Positions 44,061 through 55,394 of a stretch of DNA of 64,000 nucleotides are shown piece by piece. Each line of letters starts with the position of its first letter. Position 1 is the stretch's first letter. The stretch comes from Bettongia penicillata ogilbyi (taxonomy: Eukaryota; Chordata; Mammalia; Diprotodontia; Potoroidae). The translations under genes and the position numbers were made by a program. The notes under the pieces were generated by a model. That model worked only from the letters and a program-made list of their open reading frames with translations, searched no databases and had not been told where the DNA came from. The DNA is taken from the NCBI GenBank assembly GCA_023548195.1, contig JAJHZJ010000061.1:8287378-8351377 (forward strand), given 5' to 3'.

Positions 44061-46810
44061 TTTTTTTTAATTATTTTTTTAAAATTTATTTAACTTTTTA
44101 CATTCATTTTCACAAAATTTTGGTTTCCAAATTTTCTCCCCATTTGTCCCCTCCCCCCACCCCAATACACCAAGCATTCTAATTTTCCCTATCACCAATC
44201 TGCCCTCTCTTCTATCATCCCTCCCTTCTCTTGTCCCCATCTTCTCTTTTGTCCTGTAGGGCCAGATGACTTTCTATTCCCCATTAATTGTATTTCTTAT
44301 TTCCTAGTAGCAACAACAATACTAACCAGTTGTTCCTAAAACTCTGAGTTCCAAATTCTCCCCATCCCTCCCTCCCCACCCATTCCCTTTGGGAAGGCAG
44401 GCAATTCAATATAAGCCATATCTGTGTAGTTTTGCAAATGACTTCCATAATAGTCGTGTTGTATAAGACTAACTGAATTTCCCTCCATCCTATCCTGCCC
44501 CCCATTGTTTCTATTCTCTCTTTTGATCCTGTCCCTCCCCAAGTGTTGACTTCAAATTGCTCCCTCCTCCCATTGCCCTCCCTTCCATCATCCCTCTCTC
44601 CCTGCTTAACTCCTTCTCCCCCACTTTCCTGTATTGTAAGATAGGTTTTCATACCAAAATGAATGTGCATTTTACTCCTTCCTTTAGTCGAATGTGATGA
44701 GAGTAAACTTCATGTTTTTTCCTCAGCTCTCCTCTTTTTCCCTCCACTAAAAAGTCTACTGCTTGCCTCTTGAATGAGAAATAATTTACCCCATTCTATT
44801 TCACCCTCTCTCCTCCCACTACATTTCTTTCTCACCATTTACCTTAATTTCTTTTAAGATATGGTCTATTCAATTCACTCTGTGCTCTCTGTCTCATGTA
44901 TGTGCATGTGTGCATGCGTGTGTGCGTGTGTGTGTGGTCCCACCAACTACCCAGATACTGAAAAGATTTAAGAGTTACAAATATTGTCTTTCCATGTAGG
45001 AATGTAAACAGTTCACCTTTAGTAAGTCCCTTATATGACTTCTTTGCTGTTTACTTCTTCATGCTTCTTCTCATTCTTGTGTTTGAAAGTCAAATTTTCT
45101 TTTCAGCTCTGGTCTTTTCATCAAGAATGCTTGAAAGTCCTCTGTTTCACTGAAAGACCATATTTTCCCCTGAAGTATTATACTCAGTTTTGCTGGGTAG
45201 GTGATTCTTGGTTTTAGTTCCTTTGACTTCTGGAATATCCTATTCCACGCCCTTTGATCCTTTAATGTAGAAGCTGCTAGATCTTGTGTTATCCTGATTG
45301 TATTTCCACAATACTGGAATTGTTTCTTTCTAGCTGATTGCAATATTTTCTCCTTGACCTGGGAATTCTGGAATTTGTCCACAATGTTCCTAGGAGTTTC
45401 TCTTTTTGGATCTCTTTCAGGCGGTGATTGATGGATTCCTTCAATACTTATTTTGCCCTCTGGTTCTAGCATATCAGGGCAGTTTTCCTTGATAATTTCA
45501 TGAAAGATGATGTCTAGGCTCTTTTTTTGATCATGGCTTTCAGGTAGTCCCATAATTTTTAAATTGTCTCTCCTGGATCTATTTTCCAGGTCAGTTGTTT
45601 TTCCCATGAGATATTTCACATTCTCTTCCATTTTTTCATTCTTTTGGTTTTGTTTGGTGATTTCTTGGTTTCTCAGAAAGTCATTAGACTCCATCTTTTC
45701 CATTCTAATCTTGAGAGAACTATTTTCTTCAGTGAGCTTTTGAACCTCTTTTTCCATTTGGCTCATTCTGCTTTTGAAAGCATTCTTCTTCTCATTGGCT
45801 TTTTGAATCTCTTTTGCCAATTGAGTGAGCCTATTTTTCAAGGTGTTATTTTCTTCAGCATTTTTTTGGGTCTCCTTTAGCAAGGTATTGACCCGTTTTT
45901 CATGCTTTTCTTGCATCTCTCTCATTTCTCTTCCCAGTTTTTCCTCCACCTGTCTAACTTGATTTTCAAAATCCTTTTTGAGCTCTTCCATGGCCTGAGC
46001 CCACAGGACATCCACCTCGGATGACTGGGATACAGAGGCTCCTACCTCCATGTCTTTCCCTGATGGTAAGAATTGTTCCTCATCATCAGAACTGAAAGGC
46101 GGGAACATCTGTACCCCATCAAAGTAGCTTTCTGTAGTCTTATTTTTCTTCCCTTTTCGGGGCATTTTCCTTGACTTCTGAGATTCCTCTCCACCCCTGC
46201 CTAGATCTGCCCAGCTAGTGCTTGGGGTCTGAGATTCAAATGCTGCTCCCCAGCCTCAGAGCTTTCAGTGGTGGGTGGGGCTGCTATTCAATGTGAGCTT
46301 AAGTTCTGGTGCTCAGGTGGGGGCAGGGCCACCTCCCAGGCTCAGTTCCCTCTGGGGGTTTATGTGGAGACCTTCTGTAATGGCCCTGAGCCCCTGACTG
46401 CTCCGGGAGTCCCAGGCTGCTGCTGCCTCTGCCTCCCAAGGGGGCCTGAGCCACAGAGACACCCCGCTCCCCTCAGCCAGCCCAGACGTCTCTCTCACTG
46501 ACCTGTAGCGCCTGTGGGTGGAGGGACCTTCATGGCCGCTGGAGATTCCGTCCCTGAAGCTTGCTTGGATTTGCTCCTCTGGGGCCCTGCGGCAAGGGCA
46601 GCGCAGGGGTGGGCTCCGCTGTCCAGAGTGCGACGAACCCCTGGGGACAGCTTTCCAGGGCTCTCTGGAATGGAAATCTCTTCCACTGTGTTTCTGCATG
46701 GCTTGCTATGCTCCAGAATTTGTGGGGAGTTCTTTTTACAGAAAATTTCTGGGCTGTGGATTCGGACCTAGCATACGTGAGTCTTTTTACTCCGCCATCG
46801 TGGCTCCTCC
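44061..46810 (-). mobile_element. Full-length HAL1-like element (L1 relative without ORF2)
   Basis: It reads 5' to 3' on the minus strand from 46810 to 44061. It starts GGAGGAGCCACGATGGCGGA, a typical L1 5' start, with a GC-rich 5' UTR of 645 bp (46166-46810). Next come an intact 364-codon ORF1 (45071-46165), about 1 kb of 3' UTR with a purine-rich tract and a (TG/CA)n run, and an A-rich tail. A perfect 14-bp target duplication TCACATTGTTTCTT flanks it (44047-44060 and 46811-46824), so both ends are original. Between the ORF1 stop and the tail there is no room for an ORF2 and no RT or endonuclease motif. This matches the half-L1 (HAL1) class known in mammals. A post-insertion ORF2 deletion is the alternative. 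It is in sense orientation within a USPL1 intron. Confidence 0.9.
45071..46165 (-). CDS. L1-type ORF1 protein, intact
   Basis: An uninterrupted 364-codon frame for an ORF1p-like nucleic-acid chaperone. A basic start (MPRKGKKNK) is followed by an acidic segment (FSSDDEEQFL). A long heptad-rich coiled coil of about residues 55-195 comes next (VRQVEEKLGREMREMQEK, then KEVQKLTEENSSLKIRME). The RRM follows, with the hallmark block LENRSRRDNLKIMGLPE at about residues 190-210. The C-terminal domain has NIVDKFQNSQVKEKIL, RITQDLAASTLKDQRAWN and ARITYPAKL-like RITYPAKLSI. In L1 biology ORF1p trimerises through the coiled coil and packages the RNA. Human L1 ORF1p has 338 residues. With no partner ORF2, movement would need an L1 reverse transcriptase in trans. 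The frame has no stop or frameshift, so insertion is probably recent. Confidence 0.95.
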   Translation of the reverse strand: MPRKGKKNKTTESYFDGVQMFPPFSSDDEEQFLPSGKDMEVGASVSQSSEVDVLWAQAMEELKKDFENQVRQVEEKLGREMREMQEKHEKRVNTLLKETQKNAEENNTLKNRLTQLAKEIQKANEKKNAFKSRMSQMEKEVQKLTEENSSLKIRMEKMESNDFLRNQEITKQNQKNEKMEENVKYLMGKTTDLENRSRRDNLKIMGLPESHDQKKSLDIIFHEIIKENCPDMLEPEGKISIEGIHQSPPERDPKRETPRNIVDKFQNSQVKEKILQSARKKQFQYCGNTIRITQDLAASTLKDQRAWNRIFQKSKELKPRITYPAKLSIILQGKIWSFSETEDFQAFLMKRPELKRKFDFQTQE

Positions 46811-47394
46811 TCACATTGTTTCTTAACATTTCAGATTCATCACATAATTATTATGAATTACTCCTAGTTATGCATTCTGCTGAAATGCTAACTGGAATGC
46901 TGGAAAGCAATCAAATCAATGCCCCTCAATGTATATATAACATATTTCTAAAAATTTGCCTATACAGCAAAATTCTAGATATTAGATCCTATTTCCCCTA
47001 TTTTTTTCCAATTATAAAATTAAAGATGTGTTTCTTTCCAAAGCGTTAGCCCCTAACTCTCCACTTCTCATTATGTTTTGCTATGTACCAAAAAAGTCAC
47101 ACAATACTCTACTGCTGATTATATGAAGATATCTGCAGGCCAGACACCAAAACCTCTTTAAACCCTTTGTTCTTCTTTCATAAAAATAATAAGATCTGAC
47201 CTGTACCGGCTTTAACATCTGAAATCATTCTTTTTTTAACTTGTTTTAGCCATTGAAATAAATTCCATTAAATACAAAGAAATAGTTTGTAGGAAAAACT
47301 CAGAAGTCATTTTAATTTTTTCCAATTTTTAAACTTTAAGAACTTGGACTGGAACTGTATGCAAAAAAAAGTTTAGGCTGGAGGAGATGTGTCA

Positions 47395-47503
47395 ATCAAG
47401 TAAGCATTTATTAAATACATTCTAACTATGAAGCATTGTACTGAGTACTAGAAATATGAAAACAAAAATTAAACATTTCCTGCCCTAAAGGAGCTTATGG
47501 TTT
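47395..47503 (-). mobile_element. L2 fragment, left part of a nest
   Basis: 'caagtaagcatttattaaat', 'gaagcattgtactgagtact' and 'taaaggagcttatggttta' form a reverse L2 terminus. The copy resumes at about 49000 after the L1 insertion. Confidence 0.7.
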
Positions 47504-48986
47504 AGTTGTGTTTTTTTTTGGTAAAGTTAAATTTTATTTCAAAAAAATTTTTTCCCCAAATTTATTTATTTGTTTTCAATTTTCAACAATCACTTCCATA
47601 AGCTTTAAATTTTCTCCCTCTCCCTCCCCAAGACATCATGCAATCTTATACGGGCTCTACCCATACATCCTTATCAAACACATTTTCACATTAGTCGTGT
47701 TGCGTAGAATTAAAATGAATCGGAGAAACCATGAGAAAAACTAAACCAAACCAAACATGTTAAAAGAGAAAATAGTCTGCTTCATTCTGTATTCCCACTC
47801 CATAGCTTTTTCTCTGGATGTGGATGGCATTTTGCATCATGAGTCCTTTGGCAATGAGTCCTTGCCTTACTATGGAGGACTCAGTCTATCAAAAACAGTC
47901 CTCCAACAAGCAAAAGACTTTTCAGTGGAGGGAAAAAGCGGGGCGGTGAGAGAAAAACATGAAGCTTACTCTCATCACATTCAACTAAAGGAAGGAATAA
48001 AATGCACACTCATTTTGGTATGAAAACCTATCTTACAATACAGGAAAGTGGGGGAGAAGGGGATAAGCAGGGTCGGGGGGATTACAGAAGGGAGGGCAGT
48101 TGGAGGAGGGAGCAATTTGAAGTCAACACTCTTGGGGAGGGGCAGGATCCAAAGAGAGAATAGAAGCAATGAGGGGCAGGATAGGATGGAGGGAAATATA
48201 GTTAGTCTTACACAACACAACTATTACGGAAGTCATTTCCAAAACTAAACAGATATGGCCTCTATTGAATTGCTTGCCTTCCCAAAGGGAATGGGTGGGG
48301 AGGGAGGGATGAAGAGAAGTTGGAACTCAAAGTTTTAGGAACAACTGTTGAGTATTGTTCTTGCTACGAGGAAATAAGAAGTACAGGTAATGGAGTACAG
48401 AAAGTCATCTGGCCCTACAGGACAAAAGAGGACAAAAGAGAAAATGGGAACAAGGGAAGGGAGGGACGTTAGAAGAGAAGGCAGATTGGTGTTAGGGGCA
48501 ATTAGAATGCTTGGCATTTTGTGGGGGCGAGAGGGAAAATGGGGAGAAAATTTGGAACCCAAAATTTTGTGAAAATGAATATTAAAAGTTAAATAAATTT
48601 AATAAAAAAAATTTTAAAAAACAGTCCTCAAATCCTGTGGTTGTTACTGTGTATAATGTTCTCCTGGTTCTGCACTCAGCATCAGTTCACATAAGGCTTT
48701 CCAGGTTTTTCTGAAATCTGCCTGTTCATCATTTCTTATAGCACAATACTATTCCATTACATTTGTATACCACAACTTGCTCAGTCAATCTCTAATTGAT
48801 GGGCATCCCCTTGATTTCCAGTTCTTGGCCACCACAAAAAGAGCTGCTATAAATATTTTTGTACATGTGGGTCCTTTTCCCATTTTAATCTCTTTGAGAT
48901 ATAGCCTTAGAAGCGGTATTGCTGGGTCAAAGGGTATGCACACTTTTATAACCCTTTGGGCAGAGTTCCAAATTGCTCTCCAGAAT
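47504..48986 (-). mobile_element. L1 LINE 3' end inserted in L2, itself interrupted
   Basis: The L1 3' UTR in reverse occupies 47510-47890 ('acatcatgcaatcttatacg', 'cattagtcgtgttgcgtaga', 'tctggatgtggatggcattt'). It continues at 48630-48986 with the ORF2 end ('ggttctgcactcagcatcag', 'atcagttcacataaggcttt', 'attgatgggcatcccct'). The pair GGAGCTTATGGTTT (47490-47503) and GGAGCTTATATTTT (48987-49000) is a slightly diverged target duplication. A HAL1-like 3' end lies inside. Confidence 0.85.
47904..48616 (+). mobile_element. 5'-truncated HAL1-like 3' UTR
   Basis: It matches the 3' UTR of the full-length element at 44061-44760, in the opposite orientation: 'ttttcagtggagggaaaaag', 'gaagtcaacactcttgggga', 'tctggccctacaggacaaaa', 'gggagaaaatttggaaccca' and an A-rich tail. 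A 13-bp duplication AAAAACAGTCCTC flanks it (47891-47903 and 48617-48629), within the L1 copy. Confidence 0.9.
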
Positions 48987-48999
48987 GGAGCTTATATTT

Positions 49000-49450
49000 T
49001 TATAAAGGAGATGACAGGTATACATAAGTAAATACAAAATAGGTGGATGAGGTAAGGCATCATGTAGGAAGGGGTACTTTAATTGAGCTCTGAAATAAAA
49101 ATTCCAAGATGTAGAAGTCAGGAAGTACATTCTAGCCTTTGCAAAGGCACAGAAATGGGAGATAGCGTATCATGTTTTAAGGAAGAACAAGAAGGCATAT
49201 TGGGCTGGACCATAATGTATGAAGCTAATGTATAACAAATGTTGGATAAACGTCAAGGGAGTTTAGCAAGCAGTGAGACCTTCACACTATGAAAATCACA
49301 CACACACCTTTTGTGGAGCATGGATTGCAGAGGACAGAAACTTGATGCCAAGTAACAAATTAGGAAACTAACATAATAGTCCAAGCCAAAGATGATAAGG
49401 AAATAGTTTCTATTCTAGGAAATGAGCTTATTCTCCAGCTAAAGCAGAAG
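49000..49450 (-). mobile_element. L2 fragment, right part of the nest
   Basis: 'aaggagatgacaggtataca', 'tctgaaataaaaattccaag', 'cattctagcctttgcaaagg' and 'gaagctaatgtataacaaat' continue the L2 copy started at 47395. Confidence 0.6.
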
Positions 49451-50955
49451 GCAGATTTTAACAATACCCATTTTCTAGATTTTAAAGTGACTGTTTTTGG
49501 CACCCATCCTCTTGGTGCTAAGTAGAAACCCTAAGGATCAGTGCCTAAGGTGAGGTGAAGTAAAGCAAAATTGAGTTCTAGTGTTTCTATGGAAGCTTGA
49601 ATGTCACACTACTTCTCCATAGGCAGATGCTTTCTCCTCACACTGATACCTTTTCACCTTGTCTTTTCTTCAATCCCTTGTAGCACCTATAGGGTGCTAT
49701 TCCCTACAATTCAATTCTTCTCACAACTCAGGACATGCATGGCTGAGGTCCCTGAGGCTCAAGGATCACAGAATTCGAGAAATGCGCTCCAAGAGCCCCT
49801 CTAATCCAAACAGACCAACCACCCCTTGCTACAATACTGACTTGATATGTACAAAACTTACCTCTACTCTAACTGCTAGTTTTTTGGATTTTTTTTTTCA
49901 TAGGGAGCTAAAATCTGCCTCTCTGTGGTTGGATGTAAGTCTGATGCCACTTTCACATTCTACCCCGGAAGAGCTTGGGCTTGAGCTTCTCTCACCATTC
50001 CAGAAATGCTTCAGTCAGTCAACATCTTTCCTCAAGTGTATCATCAGAACTGCTCAGGGCCTGGGTGAGAGCTGTGCAGGGAGGGGAGACTAGCTCAACC
50101 CTGTGGGAGGATGGTATTAAAGGAATGGACACTGTTTGTCTTGAGAGAAAGGATGGGATTTCAAGGCTGATATCCATCCAAGTCTATTATCTTAAGATGT
50201 TAGCCCAGTTTCTTTGGTAGCAATCCTGACTTGTTATAATTTTATATGAGTTCAGTTGTTTCCCAAGATAATGTCACCAGACTCCTTCCTATAGCAGAGT
50301 AGCCTCTATGTGCTATGCAAAGGATCTGAAGCATATCAAAGGCACAACTGGTCAATATTCTAGTCAAGTACTTTGCAATATACAAATTCAAAATTTCACT
50401 ATTGATTAAGCAAGGTTTTTATAAACTTTTTAAAATTTTAAGCTAATACCTAAGAATATAAAATCTGATGAAAATAATCCATAAATGGCATTTAAAGATA
50501 AATTTAACACACTGCAAAAAGCAAAAATGTTTTTGTTTCTGATCTTTTCATTAAAAAATGGCAACTATAGATGAGACAGTAACTTGTGTCTTATGTTTAG
50601 CATAAATGAAATCCTTATGAGCTGTGAGTATACTTTCCACATTTTCAGAAAAGACAAAACTATCTATGAAAATATTAACCATTCTGAATTCAAATTAACT
50701 TTTTAAATGAATATGTTTAGAAGAAACCTATTTTGTAAGTGATAAAACCACTAATTCAGGAGATGGGCAAGACAACTCTGACTAGTATATGGGGACCATT
50801 TCAAGAGAATTCATGAAAATAACACAACACTATTCCCAAATAACAATGTAAGTGAAGCCATAACTGAGATTTTCTTCAGAAAGCAAATTAGTAGATAGGC
50901 CAATGACATGACCAAATTCTTGCTTATTTGATTAATAATGATGATCTTTAAAAAA
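49451..50955. other. Unassigned intronic DNA
   Basis: A plus-strand frame of 144 codons at 49659-50093 has no recognisable domain. A SINE-like scrap 'gaggctcaaggatcacagaa' lies near 49755. Nothing else recognised. Confidence 0.45.
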
Positions 50956-50959
50956 TGAT

Positions 50960-52050
50960 ATATTTAGCATGTCAATTCATTCACTGATTTAGTCCACATT
51001 TACTTATTATAAGCACTATATTATTATAGTACTGTAGGCACTAAAAGAGATAGAAAGATAAATGAGGCATGCCCTCAAGATATTTAAAATTTAGTAGAGG
51101 AGATGACACATTCACAGATAACTATAATGTAAAGTAGAATGTTAGAACACATAAGAGAGATAAAAACAGGTACCATTTGAGCTCATTTTTGGTTGGGCAG
51201 CAGGAACAGGGGAAGGATTCATGAAAGAGATGGCATCAGAGGTGGGTCCTGAAATCTGAATGGGATTTTCACAAGCAGATGAAGGATAAAAGAATGTCAA
51301 GAATATGATGTACACAAAGACATGGAGATAAGCAGGTATGTTTGAGAGATTGTTTTCTTTGATTAAAGTATATGAGACTAAGTGGTATGAAATAATGGTG
51401 GAAAAATAGATTAAAGTCAGATTATGGAATGCTTTGAATGCCAGGTAAGTGGGAGCCACTGAAGATTTCTGGGCAAAAGAATATGATTAGATCTATGTAT
51501 TAAGAAGATAAATCTGGTATTGATGTGTAGGGCAGACTGATATTAGGAAGCTATGGTAATAGCCCAGGTGAGAGGTAATGAGAACCTGAACTCACTGAAA
51601 TGGTGGCAGTAGACATGAAGAGGAGTGAATAGAAAGGAGAGGTGTTATAAATTTGACAATATCTGATCATTAAGAGAGTAAAGAAGTAGCAGGAATTGAA
51701 GATGATAATGCAGTTATGAGTATGGAAAATTAGGAGGAGGAATGAATTTCAGAGGAAAGGATAATGAATCCAATTTTAGACATGCTGCACTGAAAAGGCC
51801 AGTAGGATATCCTGGCAGAGTTACATGTTTGAACTTAGGATACGAGTGGGCAATTACAAATTGAAAGTTGAAAGGGAGAAATAAGGATTGGAGATTTGCA
51901 CTTAGTTACAGCTAAAGCTACAGAAATATAGGAGATGACTAATAGAAGGGACTTGAGAAATGCCTATATTAAGGAGCACAGGTAGAAGACATAAAAGAGA
52001 AAGGTAGAACAATTAAGAGGCTTGAGAAATACACAGAGGAGCATTACTCT
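50960..52050 (-). mobile_element. Long L2 LINE fragment
   Basis: 'tgtaggcactaaaagagata', 'catgccctcaagatatttaa', 'ctatggtaatagcccaggtg' and 'aatgaatccaattttagaca' follow the reverse L2 order from the 3' end to ORF2 over about 1.1 kb. Confidence 0.75.
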
Positions 52051-52760
52051 GAAACACTATTAAAATATATGTACAGCTTTTAATACAATAATTTGGTCTT
52101 TAACTGACAATTAGATTTTTATCTATCACATTTACAAATCTGGTTCCTAAAAGTTATAAAATAGCTTAAGTACTTTATGAAGATCCACTTTATCAAAGAT
52201 GCACTTTGATAGCAAAATACAAATGTAAAGGTTCCAGTTTCAAAATCAAATCTACTGCATTAGGATTTTTAATAGACATATATATATAGTATCACATTGG
52301 CTCTAATTCCCCACTTAAGAGAAAGGTCTGTCAAATAGGAGCCCAAACTAGGTCTCACTGGCTCTAATTATTTCTTGTTGCCAGCTAACACAAACTAGGG
52401 CAGTCTCCTGGATTTGTGAAATTCTACTCCAGGGGTGGGCAATATGTGGCCTTGAGGTTAAAGGTACTCTCTCCCTGGTAGTCTACCACATCTCAACCAC
52501 TCCCTCTCCAGCAAATGCTCTGAGAAGGGCTACCAGGTCTGTGTAGAGCTGCTTATGTGGAAAATACACAGAAGGTTTTGTCAGGTCCAGACTGCTTCAA
52601 TGACCATTACAAACCATACTTTACCACATAATAATATCGCAATTCTATCAATTAAATCAAAATTTTATAATGAAAAATAGTATCTTCATGTTCCTCTTCA
52701 CATTCTAAAATACCTATATCTACATACATTTACACTAGAAATCTGAAAAAAACTGAACTT
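52051..52760. other. Unassigned intronic DNA, possible hAT scrap
   Basis: 'ccaggggtgggcaatatgtg' at about 52431 resembles a hAT terminus. Nothing else recognised. Confidence 0.4.
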
Positions 52761-52762
52761 AC

Positions 52763-52888
52763 TTTTCCAAGACCATTCTTCTTCTCTGCAATTTACTTTT
52801 GCAGTTGTTACATGGACCAAAATGGACAGCATCAAGTGGATGCCAATCAGGCGTCACATTTGTGAAGGTTATCAGATTCTTTGAACTC
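52763..52888 (-). CDS. USPL1: USPL1 exon with second CxxC pair
   Basis: A 126-bp exon, acceptor TTATCTAG and donor GTAAGT. It encodes (R)SSKNLITFTNVTPDW, then HPLDAVHFGPCNNCKSK and RRRMVLEK. The CNNC pair, together with ECSQC of the preceding exon, forms a zinc-finger-like element of the USP fingers region. The phase joins both neighbours without a stop, and residue order agrees with vertebrate USPL1. Confidence 0.95.
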
Positions 52889-53109
52889 CTAGATAAAAGG
52901 ATACACACGTTGTTGCGCTCATCAGAGTACTGCCATTATTTTATTTATTAGTTAAATTCATTTTGGAAAGTTCAAAAGTGCTTTAAAAAAGACAAGAGAC
53001 TGGCTTTGTTTTAAAGTGATTAAAATCTTTAATCAATCATAAATGTAGCAAGTATGTTTGTGTTCATATTAGCTTTAAATAACTTTTAATAATTTAAAAA
53101 TTAAAATTA

Positions 53110-53325
53110 GTCACGTGTGGCAACACATGCCTGTAATCCCCGTTACTGAGGGGAGCCAAAGACCAGAATATCTCTTGGGCTCTGGCATTGTGAACTGCAA
53201 GGGGTTGGACCACTCAAGGCACCCAAACTAAACTCTACACCGAAAGTGAGCTCCAGAGAGCAGGGAGCAGCCAGGTTGCCTAAGGAGGGGTGCATCAGCC
53301 TATGTTAGAAATGGAAAGGGTCAAA
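53110..53325 (+). pseudogene. 7SL RNA pseudogene
   Basis: Nearly colinear with 7SL RNA: 'catgcctgtaatccccgtta' (Alu domain), 'gtgagctccagagagcaggg', then the diagnostic S-domain block 'ccaggttgcctaaggagggg' at about 53270-53290 and 'gttagaaatggaaagggtca'. It has many substitutions and no full 3' end. Intronic in USPL1, antisense to it. Confidence 0.85.
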
Positions 53326-53580
53326 ATTTTTGAATGAAAAAATATGGCTAGCATTTAAAAGAAGAAAAAATTGGCTGAAATGATATATTAGTAAAATGTA
53401 TTTCCTTGGTCTCATGTTTATAGTGAAAGAACATGTGTTATCTGAAAACTTCATTAAGCAAGACCACATGGAAATTTTTTTTTTAAACTGAACCTAATCA
53501 AAAGAATATATACTACATTAACAGATTTGAAGAAAAAAACCATTTTTTAAACTGTATGTTGTTTGATATGTTACTGCAAT
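53326..53580. other. Unassigned intronic DNA
   Basis: Nothing recognised. Confidence 0.4.
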
Positions 53581-53584
53581 AGGG

Positions 53585-53825
53585 AACAAGGGAGGAACAA
53601 GCACTTCTGAAGCACCTACTCCATGCAAGGAACTATGCAAAGCACTTTACAATTATCATCTCATTTGACCTTCATCCAATTCTGGAAGGTAAGTGCTGTT
53701 AGCACAGACTCTCATCTAACAGTTGAGTAAATGGAGGCAGGCAGAGATCGGGTGTGCCCAGGGTACACAGCTAGTCCTGATTCCAGGCCCAGTGTTTCTA
53801 TCCACGTAGCTGCCTCTCAATAAGA
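53585..53825 (-). mobile_element. MIR-type SINE
   Basis: 'agcacctactccatgcaagg', 'aaagcactttacaattatca', 'gtgcccagggtacacagcta' and 'tttctatccacgtagctgcc'. Confidence 0.75.
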
Positions 53826-54585
53826 CTTCAACAGGATATTGAAATCCCTCTCCAAAACAAAGCCTCTTAAAAAAAATCTGCCTTAGAAACTTTGGTTAAT
53901 TTATACCAATGATTAACAGTGATCAAGCATCATAAATATGCTATCTAAAATTTTGAAAAAAATAGAAAACTCTAAAGAAAGCTTAGAAAGATATCTGTTC
54001 TTTGTTTTTAAAATATGAGTTACAAAGATCACAATGTATTCTTGACCAAGAGAAATTTTCAAGTATATAAACTATGATTCTCTTTAGTCTCTAAATTCTG
54101 AAGGCAAATTGATAAAATATGGTTTTCTTTTTTTGTTTCATATCAAAGTGTAAACTGAAAATTACTTTGATGCATTGATGGTTGGTTCCTAAGTAAAGCT
54201 TAATTTAGAGAATTAATGCTGAAAATAGAATATTCAACAGAAACTTAAGTAAGTGAATTTGTGTGGTTTTACCCTTACAGTGGATATTAGCTATTTCAGC
54301 TTTTAGCTATAACATATATGCTAAGAAAAGTTTGATGACCTGCTAATTTCATTTTACACTTTTTGACCCTGTCTTTTTTCCTTTCTTATGTCAGTTTTGC
54401 TTTTATAAAAAAATAGGGGAAGGTAGGGAGGGGGATGCGAAGAAAATTAAAAATTGGAATCAAATCTAGGTGGATATTACAAAAGACTTTAATAGAAAAC
54501 AAGTCTCAGTGATTTCTTCCATTACAGAAGTCTCTCCAATTTTTAGTAATAAGAGGGTCAGTTTAAATGATCATATTACAAGAAT
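53826..54585. other. Unassigned intronic DNA
   Basis: AT-rich. Nothing recognised. Confidence 0.45.
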
Positions 54586-54589
54586 CTAA

Positions 54590-54910
54590 GACAACAGCAA
54601 GGATTTAAGATAACACCAAAAGATACATGATGAAAAATGCTATCCACATCCAGAAAAAGAACCATGGAATCTAAATGTAGATCAAAAAATATGCTCTTTT
54701 TTGTTTTCTTTTTTCTCATAGTTTCTCCCATTGGTTACAACTCTTCTTTACAACATGACTAATGTGAAAATGTTTAATATGAATGTGTATGTATATCCTA
54801 TAAAAGACTTCATGCTGTCTTGGGGAGGGGGGTTGAGAGGAAGAGAAAATTTAGAATTCAAAATCTTACAGAAGTGAATTCTGAAAACTAAAAATAAATA
54901 AAACCAAAAA
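54590..54910 (+). mobile_element. L1 LINE 3' UTR
   Basis: 'tgctatccacatccagaaaa', 'caacatgactaatgtgaaaa', 'cttcatgctgtcttggggag' and 'gaagtgaattctgaaaacta', the same family as 8640-8950 but shorter and more diverged. Confidence 0.8.
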
Positions 54911-55390
54911 AAATTTTAAATGATCATATAAATGCCATAGTATAAGATAACCATAAGATTTTAAATTAAACTATCTTCAAACAGAAAGTCCTCTCAAGGC
55001 AATAGACTGAAGGCTAAGGTACTTTGAGAGTTTATTTCATTTGCTTGTTTAAATAAAGTAATCTCAGTTCTGTATTTTTTTTTTCCTTTAACTGTTTATC
55101 CATTTTGGGAGCTCCATGATATAAAGGCTTAATGTTGTCTGGCTTTGCCCACAACTTCAATTTGCAACCTCACAGTAACAGCCCTTTCTTGTTTTTTTTC
55201 ATCAATAAAAGAAGATAAGCAAACTATTTTCTAGCTTTATTTGTACCTGAAACAGCTGCCAGAAAAATCAGAAAATGAAAAAGTAAAATCTAACTTCTCT
55301 CCTCAAAAATCTTCCCACCACTGATACATCCAAGATCAACATTTTCTAGTTTATTAATGGACATAAGGATCAAAGAAAAAACAGGCTTTC
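54911..55390. other. Unassigned intronic DNA
   Basis: Nothing recognised. Confidence 0.45.
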
Positions 55391-55394
55391 ACTT

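Larger units (their letters stand above)
41898..52762 (-). other. USPL1 intron of 10.9 kb rich in retroelements
   Basis: A GT-AG intron, phase 2 at its donor. It contains a MAR1-like SINE, a CR1/L3 3' end, the full-length HAL1-like element, the HAL1-in-L1-in-L2 nest and a long L2 piece. These are listed separately. Confidence 0.9.

Noticed and set aside
46268..47049. Overlapping frames of up to 162 codons near the 5' end of the HAL1-like element
   Set aside because: They fall in its GC-rich 5' UTR on both strands; the element's coding strand uses only the ORF1 start at 46165.
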